Position numbers and translations under genes: made by a program
Part shown: positions 47,811-53,674 of the stretch, one piece after another
Layout: each line of letters starts with the position of its first letter
Position numbering within the stretch: position 1 is the first letter of the stretch
NCBI RefSeq assembly: GCF_008329435.1
Contig: NZ_NPKN01000002.1
Span: forward strand, 682,001 to 746,000
Source of the DNA: Rhodanobacter sp. T12-5
GTDB taxonomy: Bacteria; Pseudomonadota; Gammaproteobacteria; Xanthomonadales; Rhodanobacteraceae
DNA length: 64,000 bases
Direction of reading: 5' to 3'
Notes under the pieces: generated by a model
The model's input: the letters and a program-made list of their open reading frames with translations, nothing else
Database searches by the model: none
What the model was told of the DNA's origin: nothing

Positions 47811-48500
47811 TTATGCCGACACCCCGAAGAGCGCCCCAACTGCCGCGGTCAAGCCCATTGCCAGCGCACCCCAGAACGAAACGCGCCATACGGAAGCGAG
47901 TGCCGGGGCGCCGCCTGCACGCGCAGCTACCAGGCCCAGCAGTGCAAGGAAGAAGAGCGAGCTGCCTCCGAGACCCCACATCAGTGTGGCACGTGGAAGA
48001 ATCAGGACCATCAGCAGTGGAAGCGCGGCACCCGTAGCGAAAGTTCCGGCCGAAGCGAATGCCGCCTGGACGGGTTTGGCGGCCAACGTATCCGATATGC
48101 CAAGCTCGTCTCTGCCGTGTGCACCAAGCGCATCGTGGGTCATGAGCTGGGTAGCAACACTTGATGCCAATGACCTGTCCAATCCACGCTTGACATAGAT
48201 CGACACCAGTTCCTCATGCTCCTGATCGGGATTTGCGGCCAACTCCTTGCTCTCGCGAGCCAGATCTGCCCGCTCCGTATCGGCCTGCGAACTGACCGAG
48301 ACATACTCGCCAGCGGCCATCGACATGGCGCCTGCGACAAGGCCGGCAACCCCTGCAACCAGAGTGGCTCCTGTATTCGCGCCCGCGGCTGCCACGCCCA
48401 GCACAAGGCTCGCAGTGGAAACGATCCCGTCATTTGCCCCAAGCACGGCGGCGCGAAGCCAGCCTGTTCGATGTGTTCGATGCCTTTCGCTGTGTCTCAT
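47811..48500 (-). CDS. VIT1/CCC1 family transporter
   Basis: 229 residues. N-terminal GWLRAAVLGANDGIVSTASLVLGVAAAGA and GLVAGAMSMAAGEYVSVSSQADTERADL (about 55-83) are the family signatures; the Met/Glu-rich cytosolic segment with Glu ligands follows, then three hydrophobic helices at about 145-228. Members move Fe2+ or Mn2+ out of the cytosol. Base composition is closer to the chromosome than to the cassettes to its right. It lies next to the eroded end of the integron on the same strand, but no attC flanks it. Confidence 0.88.
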   Translation of the reverse strand: MRHSERHRTHRTGWLRAAVLGANDGIVSTASLVLGVAAAGANTGATLVAGVAGLVAGAMSMAAGEYVSVSSQADTERADLARESKELAANPDQEHEELVSIYVKRGLDRSLASSVATQLMTHDALGAHGRDELGISDTLAAKPVQAAFASAGTFATGAALPLLMVLILPRATLMWGLGGSSLFFLALLGLVAARAGGAPALASVWRVSFWGALAMGLTAAVGALFGVSA

Positions 48501-48557
48501 GGATTTTCACCAGGCGATGGAAGACTCATTGCGGCGCCGAGAGTTCCTACGGATTTG

Positions 48558-49052
48558 TCAGGTTTGCGCGCGACGGCTAGCGTCCGTGAGGTGCAGAAAG
48601 CGAGTAAAAGTGTCTTTGGGACGGTCAATTCCGCATGAAGACAACACCATGCCAACGTTGCCGCGATGATAGGCGCCGTGAGCAAGGATATGGAAGAGCA
48701 TGTCCTCACGCGTCATGGTGCCTTTATCGCCATCGGTGAACGTGAAGGAAATGGATTCCTTCAGCTTCCCATGATCCAGTTGCCCAACATGGTGCAGATA
48801 CCACGCGTCAGACTTGGAAATGTCTTCTTCGAGTTGATCTACTGTGGGTGTTTCTGGTGTGTTTGTATCTTGAAATTGGTGTTCCATCCCGCTCAGATGA
48901 GCAGCAAAGATACGATCCACAACATAAGTGTGATTCATCAAACGGACGGCCAGCTTCCACTGCTCCGGGTATAGCGCCTCATCGACCTTGGCAAGAGCAT
49001 CGAGTATCTCCGAATTAGCCCAAGCCTTGTAGCGGAACTGATCTTTCATCAT
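48558..49052 (-). CDS. DinB family protein (distal integron cassette)
   Basis: 164 residues, four-helix DinB/YfiT-like fold. Candidate metal histidines are in NHTYVVDRIFAAH (about 40) and HILAHGAYHRGNVG (about 121-134), the usual triad. The gene order and strand match the cassettes; on its upstream side is attC7, but there is no attC at its 3' end. DinB-fold proteins often act as thiol-dependent transferases or detoxifying hydrolases. The role here is unknown. Confidence 0.75.
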   Translation of the reverse strand: MMKDQFRYKAWANSEILDALAKVDEALYPEQWKLAVRLMNHTYVVDRIFAAHLSGMEHQFQDTNTPETPTVDQLEEDISKSDAWYLHHVGQLDHGKLKESISFTFTDGDKGTMTREDMLFHILAHGAYHRGNVGMVLSSCGIDRPKDTFTRFLHLTDASRRAQT

Positions 49053-49057
49053 TGCCT

Positions 49058-49276
49058 CTATTTTTCACAAAAACCCAACGCTGGAGTTGAATGGCGTGCG
49101 GCACGCGCATCCACCTTGAACGAGTAAAAGACATCCGCGCCGATGGTTATCAACTCAACAGGACCGATCACGGAAAAGCAGTCTGACCATCGTTGCAGCA
49201 CGCAAAGCACTGATACGCACGACGCAGCACAGGACAACACGATGACCGGCAGCGGCTGGGCAAAAACATCATGCAC
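49058..49276 (-). CDS. Small hypothetical protein reading through attC7
   Basis: 72 codons. The N-terminal part is hydrophobic and Cys-rich (VIVLSCAASCVSVLCVLQ), and the last ~25 residues (VFYSFKVDARAARHSTPALGF) are encoded by attC7 itself. It lies in the same cassette as the gene at 49333-49776, 56 bp downstream of it. No good ribosome-binding site and no family. It may be a genuine second gene or an accidental frame. Confidence 0.35.
   Translation of the reverse strand: MHDVFAQPLPVIVLSCAASCVSVLCVLQRWSDCFSVIGPVELITIGADVFYSFKVDARAARHSTPALGFCEK
49074..49130 (-). other. attC7 (degenerate)
   Basis: Keeps the left core CCAACGC and the inner CCTTGAACGAG but the right core reads TAAAAG instead of TGTTAG, and the central palindrome is GTGCGGCAC rather than GCGAAGCCG. 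It is the most diverged member and may be poorly recombinogenic. Confidence 0.65.
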
Positions 49277-49332
49277 CCGGGATTGGCGGAAAGCCTCTTC
49301 CGAAATCGCCAGGGCTCACTGCAACCGCCCCG

Positions 49333-49776
49333 TCAAATGACCAGGCTCATGGACTGCCCCGTGGCGAGGGCTTGCCACTGAGCATCGAGCCCTTGAATAT
49401 TGCGGCGGATTGCAATGATGTCTTCCGGTCCAACAGGTAACGCCGGACACTCTCGTGCTGTGCAAGTGACTTGATAGAGATCAAGCATGTCTTGTGGTGA
49501 GGCGTCACCACCTGACCATGCGTCGCCTTGAAAAACTTCCACCAAGCGCTCAACACCATCACTTTCCGGCTCCGGAACCATTTGAAAGCCAACCAATGCG
49601 CCCTCACGGACGCGAACCAGGAATCCTCGCTTTTGTAGCGTGTGCTCGACTGCGTAGTGCACCATGTCGTGAGGGATGATGCGTTGTTTCGGACAAGCGA
49701 TGGTTTCGGACACACCGTTTCGAGTGAGTCGCATCTCGTCGTACTTGCCAGAGCCTTTGGTGAACGTAATTTCCAC
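49333..49776 (-). CDS. Cassette-encoded hypothetical protein (147 aa)
   Basis: Unrecognised, soluble, acidic protein with no signal peptide. The sequence begins MEITFTKGSGKYDEMRLTRNG and looks alpha+beta; a WSGGDASPQDMLDLYQVT segment is likely helical. Its cassette runs from attC6 (upstream, right) to attC7 (left). No attC lies between it and the small frame at 49058, so both share one cassette. Similar unannotated proteins are common in integron arrays. Confidence 0.65.
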   Translation of the reverse strand: MEITFTKGSGKYDEMRLTRNGVSETIACPKQRIIPHDMVHYAVEHTLQKRGFLVRVREGALVGFQMVPEPESDGVERLVEVFQGDAWSGGDASPQDMLDLYQVTCTARECPALPVGPEDIIAIRRNIQGLDAQWQALATGQSMSLVI

Positions 49777-49784
49777 GGGGAAGC

Positions 49785-49840
49785 CCTAACGCTGGAATCG
49801 AGCGGTGGCGAAGCCGTCCGCCTTGAACGAAATGTCAGGC
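49785..49840 (-). other. attC6
   Basis: Core CCTAACGC at the left, central palindrome with GGCGAAGCCGTCCGCC, and right core TGTCAGGC (TGTTAGGC in the others). It contains the TGA stop codon of the gene at 49835-50083. Confidence 0.85.
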
Positions 49841-50083
49841 ATCGCCGCCACGATCAACCTGCTGCATTTCTGGTGTGTCTCTGCAGATCGCGCAGTGCCG
49901 ACCTCTACGAGAGTGATAGAGCCTGCCTACCGTGAACACGGTTGCTGTGATGACCCCCCATAGGGCCGCCTGGGTCACGGAGTAAGGCAAATCATGGCCT
50001 TTAAGCATTTGTACCGTGCCGATGATGGCAAAAGCACCAACGAGAACGGTAAGGAAGCGCTTGATCCAGAATGTAGTACCCAC
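49835..50083 (-). CDS. Cassette-encoded small membrane protein (82 aa)
   Basis: The GTG at 50083 is 7 nt after an AAGGAG Shine-Dalgarno. Two hydrophobic segments (WIKRFLTVLVGAFAIIGTV, about 6-24; SVTQAALWGVITATVFTVG, about 33-51) precede a basic, His/Cys-rich tail (RRGRHCAICRD). The stop codon lies in attC6. No family recognised. A much longer frame upstream runs through attC5 and has no similarity. Confidence 0.6.
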   Translation of the reverse strand: MGTTFWIKRFLTVLVGAFAIIGTVQMLKGHDLPYSVTQAALWGVITATVFTVGRLYHSRRGRHCAICRDTPEMQQVDRGGDA

Positions 50084-50102
50084 CAAGAAGCTCCTTGTGA
50101 TG

Positions 50103-50157
50103 GCTAACGCTAGAGTTGAGCGGCGGCGTAGTCGTCCGCCTTGAACGAGTGGCATTG
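50103..50157 (-). other. attC5
   Basis: Left core GGCTAACGC and inner GGCGGCGTAGTCGTCCGCC are family-like. The right core is ATTGACG, a departure from TGTTAG, so recombination there may be impaired. Belongs to the cassette of 50181-50570. Confidence 0.78.
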
Positions 50158-50180
50158 ACGGGAAGTCTCTTACGGACTGG

Positions 50181-50570
50181 TTATGTTGCATGCGGCCCAG
50201 TGCCGGCAGCTGCATGTGCCTTTGCTTGTTGGAACAGGGCGGCAATGTCGGCTTGACTAAGTGCGTGGAGCTCCTTGAAGGCGGCGTCCGTGACGTGCTT
50301 GTTGCCGGTGCCCTCGCCATGAAGCGTCATGCTGTTGCCGCTGTAGAGGAAAGAGAAAACAAACGGAAAGCCCGGATTTCCTTGCGGTGTGACCAGGACA
50401 ACGTTCTTGCCGTCGCTGCAACCATAAACGAGCCATTGCCCGCCGCCGTATGACTTTGTTACTGGGCCGATATTACAAGAGAGCGGGTTGCCCGGTGCGG
50501 CAGCTGCAACCGCGCAGGAAGCTGCACCGAATGCAAGAAAAAAAGCTATCAGTAGCGAGGTAATTTTCAT
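50181..50570 (-). CDS. Cassette-encoded secreted hypothetical protein (129 aa)
   Basis: A signal peptide (MKITSLLIAFFLAFGAASCAVAAA) is followed by a compact domain with three Cys positions (SCNIG, YGCSDG) and an acid/His-rich helix (HALSQADIAALFQQAKAHAAA). The strand order NVVLVTPQGNPGFPFVFSFLY suggests a beta-sandwich start. Not recognised; likely periplasmic. Confidence 0.65.
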   Translation of the reverse strand: MKITSLLIAFFLAFGAASCAVAAAAPGNPLSCNIGPVTKSYGGGQWLVYGCSDGKNVVLVTPQGNPGFPFVFSFLYSGNSMTLHGEGTGNKHVTDAAFKELHALSQADIAALFQQAKAHAAAGTGPHAT

Positions 50571-50574
50571 GCGA

Positions 50575-50630
50575 CATAACGCTTGAGTTAAGCGGCGGCG
50601 AAGCCGTCCGCCTTGAACGAAATGTTAGCC
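50575..50630 (-). other. attC4
   Basis: CATAACGCTTGAGTTAAGCG at the left and TGTTAGCC at the right, with the standard palindrome GGCGGCGAAGCCGTCCGCC. The TAA stop of the DUF6429-like gene lies in it. Confidence 0.9.
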
Positions 50631-50867
50631 GGCATTGCCCGAATTAGCCGAAAAAAGCCGCTCGGCAATTCTGCGACCGCGCTCCAAGCCCTGCGGCGTG
50701 AGCCAGACCGACTTGTTTTTGCTAGCGGGATTGTCGATGAAGTCCTGAGCATGAAGGCGATCCATTACGTCGAAGTCGAAACCCTTCCAAGCTCTGCCGC
50801 CTTCGAAACTGAAAGCAGCGAGCAGTGCAAGCACAGTGTCCTCGATCTTTGACTCGTCATAGGCCAT
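50625..50867 (-). CDS. DUF6429-like cassette protein (80 aa)
   Basis: Short soluble protein with a clear family pattern: MAYDESKIEDTVLALLAAFSF, then GGRAWKGFDFDVMDRLHAQDFIDNP and SKNKSVWLTPQGLERGRRIAERLF. This helical layout, with the RAWKGFD core, matches DUF6429, a family frequent in integron cassettes and near plasmid genes. Function unknown. The stop codon lies in attC4. Confidence 0.75.
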   Translation of the reverse strand: MAYDESKIEDTVLALLAAFSFEGGRAWKGFDFDVMDRLHAQDFIDNPASKNKSVWLTPQGLERGRRIAERLFSANSGNAG

Positions 50868-50904
50868 GTCAGGAACCTCAAAGAGCAGGTGTCTCAGTAT
50901 GACG

Positions 50905-50960
50905 GCTAACGCTTGAGTTAAGCGGCGGCGAAGCCGTCCGCCTTGAACGAAATGTTATAC
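50905..50960 (-). other. attC3
   Basis: GCTAACGCTTGAGTTAAGCG at the left, palindrome GGCGGCGAAGCCGTCCGCC, and right core TGTTATAC, a slight variation. Follows the Rap1a/Tai-like gene. Confidence 0.88.
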
Positions 50961-50970
50961 CGCGCCCACC

Positions 50971-51357
50971 CTATTGCCGAGCTTTGTTGCACGGGAAAGC
51001 CGTGGCAATGACGGCGCCTACGAGGCTAGAAGCAGGCAGCTCTTTATCTCCGGGGTTGACCATTAAGTCTGCGCCCAGCTTTGCCTTTACGAGCACTTCA
51101 AACTTTGAATCTTGCACATCGTCGGGAATGCACGGCCTCCCCGACGCGACTTTGCCATCGGCCATGCCCAGCCCGATGTTGATGCCCTGAACAATGCCCA
51201 TAATGTAGAACCTACATGGCGCATCGACGTCCCGGTTTGCACTGCTACAGATCTGTTGAAGATCGCCGGCTGTCATCTCCTTGGCGCTCGCCGGAGAGCT
51301 CTGCACAGCCGCAACTGCGGCAAGCAGGAATAGCAGGGAATAGGCTAGCTTTTGCAT
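50971..51357 (-). CDS. Rap1a/Tai-like secreted cassette protein
   Basis: 128 residues with a signal peptide (MQKLAYSLLFLLAAVAAVQSSPASA). The domain matches the Rap1a/Tai family: MTAGDLQQICSSANRDVDAPCRFYIMGIVQGINIG, GRPCIPDDV, LVKAKLGADLMVNPGDKELPASSLVGAVIATAFPC. Four Cys would give two disulfides. Family members include immunity proteins against type VI secretion amidase or related effectors, but most are uncharacterised. No effector is nearby; the gene travels as a single cassette. Confidence 0.75.
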   Translation of the reverse strand: MQKLAYSLLFLLAAVAAVQSSPASAKEMTAGDLQQICSSANRDVDAPCRFYIMGIVQGINIGLGMADGKVASGRPCIPDDVQDSKFEVLVKAKLGADLMVNPGDKELPASSLVGAVIATAFPCNKARQ

Positions 51358-51381
51358 GATTCTTCCCTGTGCTTGCGCGGT

Positions 51382-51436
51382 ATAACGCTGGAGTTAAGCG
51401 GCGGCGAAGCCGTCCGCCTTGAACGAGATGTTAGGC
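51382..51436 (-). other. attC2
   Basis: ATAACGCTGGAGTTAAGCGG at the left and TGTTAGGC at the right around the standard palindrome. The stop of the gene at 51431-51850 falls in it. Confidence 0.9.
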
Positions 51437-51850
51437 GACAACCACCGACGTTGCCACGTAACCGATACCAATGAAACCCGCTAAGAACGCAGCTATTGAT
51501 AGAAGCCCTAGCGTAATTATCAAGGTTTCTACCCACCCCGGAGAACCAGTAGCATCAACAGATGGGTCACTAAAAGATCTTCGCCAACGCTCGCCCAATG
51601 CGTAGTCACGCAGCAAAACTATTGCGACCACAACAACTGCAAGGCACATTGATGCAACTAGCGCCCACCAAGAGAAGGCTAGGATTGCAGGCTGCCACCC
51701 AATTAGATGGATTGTTCGGGAACCAGTGAACACCGTTACCGATGCTGTCAGTGCGCCACCTGCGAGCAGCAGAACACACTGCACCAAGAAGTTCAGCCGG
51801 TTCCTTACATCTGCTTGGTGCTGATTGAAAACTTCGAGCTCACTCGACAT
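51431..51850 (-). CDS. Cassette-encoded membrane protein (139 aa)
   Basis: Three to four hydrophobic segments: about 21-42 (FLVQCVLLLAGGALTASVTV), 50-80 (with WWALVASMCLAVVVVAIVLL) and 108-137 (VETLIITLGLLSIAAFLAGF...). A short charged N-terminus and an inner basic loop (RDYALGERWRRSF) suggest both ends face the cytosol or a paired topology. No family was recognised. Adjacent to another membrane cassette. Confidence 0.6.
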   Translation of the reverse strand: MSSELEVFNQHQADVRNRLNFLVQCVLLLAGGALTASVTVFTGSRTIHLIGWQPAILAFSWWALVASMCLAVVVVAIVLLRDYALGERWRRSFSDPSVDATGSPGWVETLIITLGLLSIAAFLAGFIGIGYVATSVVVA

Positions 51851-51860
51851 TTCTTTGCCG

Positions 51861-51916
51861 CCTAACGCTTGAGTTAAGCGGCGGCGAAGCCGTCCGCCTT
51901 GAACGAACAGTTAGAC
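51861..51916 (-). other. attC1
   Basis: CCTAACGCTTGAGTTAAGCG at the left and CAGTTAGAC at the right, with the same palindrome GGCGGCGAAGCCGTCCGCC. Closest attC to attI. Confidence 0.9.
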
Positions 51917-52459
51917 CTTTACGCCAGAGACCGTTACGGCTACTGCCGCTACTACTAGGCCAACAAGCGCGAAGGCCAACCAACTTTGGATCTGTGAAAT
52001 ATAGGCCGCAAGGCGCCCGCCTGCGGCAAGGTCGCCAGCAACTGCCTTTTTGAAGCTACTGCGTGCTATCCACTTCGCCGGGTAGAAGAGACCCCGCTCC
52101 ATCTCACTGAAGACTACCGCGAAGTCGACCTCTATACCTCGCGCAGCAAGCTCTGCGCCAACTTGGCTAGATTTTTCCGATGTGGCGAAGCTGGAGGCAA
52201 CCATGGCAGCAAGCCAGCGTTGAAAGATACCGACCACGATTGCGGCGAGAAGTAGCGCCAAGCTGATCTGAAGCGTGCATGGTGCGATCAGACTTCGGAG
52301 CTCTGCCCAGTGAGAAAAAACGAGCGTATAGGCAGCACCAACACCGAGCAGCAGCCAATTGCAGAACGCGTCCAGCTTGCCGCTAATCTCCGCAGCGGTT
52401 GTCGACAGGAGGCGACTGGCGGTCACTCGTTCGTGAAGGTGCGGAATATCTTCGTTCAC
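51911..52459 (-). CDS. First-position cassette membrane protein (182 aa)
   Basis: Three hydrophobic segments (about 33-50, FCNWLLLGVGAAYTLVFSHW; 60-80, LQISLALLLAAIVVGIF; 160-180, WLAFALVGLVVAAVAVTV) flank a soluble middle (about 85-155) rich in charged residues (VDFAVVFSEMERGLFYPAKWIARSS). An N-terminal helix contains LSTTAAEISGKLDAF. The position next to attI is the most recently inserted and best expressed slot if the integron uses an integrase-linked promoter. No family recognised. Confidence 0.6.
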   Translation of the reverse strand: MNEDIPHLHERVTASRLLSTTAAEISGKLDAFCNWLLLGVGAAYTLVFSHWAELRSLIAPCTLQISLALLLAAIVVGIFQRWLAAMVASSFATSEKSSQVGAELAARGIEVDFAVVFSEMERGLFYPAKWIARSSFKKAVAGDLAAGGRLAAYISQIQSWLAFALVGLVVAAVAVTVSGVKV

Positions 52460-52470
52460 GAAGCCCCCCT

Positions 52471-52500
52471 GGTCTAACGCTTATTAGACCCCACATCGGG
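52471..52500. other. attI-like site with twin palindromes
   Basis: GGTCTAA / TTAGACC 7-bp arms (52471-52477, 52484-52490) contain the TTAGAC insertion core, and CCCC...GGGG (52488-52500) follows. It lies between the first cassette and the integrase, where attI is expected, but the exact recombination point is inferred. Confidence 0.6.
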
Positions 52501-52639
52501 GCATATGCAACGGATGTTCAGCTTTCGCCCGGCATCCGTCAAGCGCGCAAATCCTACGGGGAGACAGGAACTTGCCGGATGGTTGAGGCGATGCAAACGG
52601 GTGAGGATGGCCTTTGCATATTTCACGGATCGAAGCGCT

Positions 52640-53650
52640 ATGTCTTATGACTCCGAAAACGCAGGAATAAACCGTACGGTCGGTGGCTCGCCTGCGCCGC
52701 GATTGATGGACGAGGTGCGGCGTGTCTTGCGGTTGAAGCATTACAGCAAGCGTACCGAGATGGTCTATGTCGCCTGGATTCGTCGCTTCATCCTGGCCAA
52801 TGGCAAACGGCATCCTCGCGAAATGGGCGAAGCCGAGGTCGAGGGGTTTTTGTCGCAGCTGGCTGTTCAGGGCAAGGTGGCCGCGGCCACGCAGAACCAG
52901 GCGTTGGCGGCACTGCTGTTTCTGTACAAGCAGGTGCTGGGTATAGAGCTGCCGTGGATGGAGGGCGTGGTAAGGGCCAAGCGGTCGCAGCGTGTGCCGA
53001 CGGTGCTCTCGCGTGACGAGATCACGCGCGTGCTGGCAAGAATGGACGGGCGCGCGTGGTTGCTGGCCAGCCTGTTGTACGGCACCGGCATGCGCCTGAT
53101 GGAAGCGCTGCGGTTGCGGATCAAGGATGTGGATTTCGGGCGCAATGAAATCACCATCCGCGACGGCAAGGGCGGCAAGGATCGGCGCACCATGCTGCCG
53201 CGGTCACTGGTCGAGCCGTTGCGTCGCGAGATCGAACGCGCCCGCCTGCTGCACGAAGCCGATCTGCTGGCGGGGTTCGGTGCAGTTTGGCTGCCGCATG
53301 CGCTGGCACGCAAATACCCGGATGCTCCGCGCGAAATCGGCTGGCAGTACGTGTTTCCCGCGACGCAACGTTCCCGTGACCCGCGCGAGGGCATCGAACG
53401 CCGACATCACGTCGACAGCCCGACCCTCTCGCGTGCATTGAAAAAGGCATGTCGCGCCGCCGAGGTCGTCAAGCCGGTAAGTGCGCATACGCTGCGCCAC
53501 TCGTTCGCCACGCATTTGCTGGAGGCCGGATACGACATCCGCACGGTGCAGGAACTGCTTGGCCACAAGGATGTGGCCACCACGCAGATATATACGCACG
53601 TGCTCAATCGCGGTGGCCATGGCGTGCTGAGTCCGCTGGACCGCGGCTGA
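52640..53650 (+). CDS. intI: Integron integrase IntI
   Basis: 336-residue tyrosine recombinase that excises and inserts cassettes at attC/attI. The ATG at 52640 is followed by a SAM-like N-terminal domain (about 20-105) and a catalytic domain with Arg152 ([11 protein letters not shown]), Lys177/180 (GKGGK), His283-x2-Arg286 (AHTLRH), His309 (LLGHKD) and Tyr318 (IYTH). The IntI-specific insertion (about 218-255, [19 protein letters not shown]) distinguishes it from XerC/D. No frameshift or stop was seen, so it looks functional. A frame extending to 52505 would cross toward attI and is not used. Confidence 0.93.
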   Translation: MSYDSENAGINRTVGGSPAPRLMDEVRRVLRLKHYSKRTEMVYVAWIRRFILANGKRHPREMGEAEVEGFLSQLAVQGKVAAATQNQALAALLFLYKQVLGIELPWMEGVVRAKRSQRVPTVLSRDEITRVLARMDGRAWLLASLLYGTGMRLMEALRLRIKDVDFGRNEITIRDGKGGKDRRTMLPRSLVEPLRREIERARLLHEADLLAGFGAVWLPHALARKYPDAPREIGWQYVFPATQRSRDPREGIERRHHVDSPTLSRALKKACRAAEVVKPVSAHTLRHSFATHLLEAGYDIRTVQELLGHKDVATTQIYTHVLNRGGHGVLSPLDRG

Positions 53651-53674
53651 TCCTGGGATGCGCGATGCCCGGCG

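Larger units (their letters stand above)
48558..53650. mobile_element. Chromosomal integron (intI, attI and cassette array)
   Basis: An integron integrase at 52640-53650 (+) is followed leftward by an attI-like site and cassettes all on the minus strand. Seven attC sites of one sequence family separate the cassettes. The GC content of the array is visibly lower than that of its flanks. Left boundary set at the DinB gene, whose own attC is missing; the true edge could be nearer 48.5 kb or include the VIT1 gene. Confidence 0.88.

Noticed and set aside
49074..51916. Regularly spaced near-identical ~55-bp repeats as a CRISPR array
   Set aside because: The spacing is 320-640 bp with genes between, each repeat has integron core sites at its ends, and there are no cas genes.
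52505..52639. Longer IntI start at 52505
   Set aside because: The added 45 residues are not conserved in integron integrases, begin only 5 bp from the attI-like palindromes, and have no ribosome-binding site.
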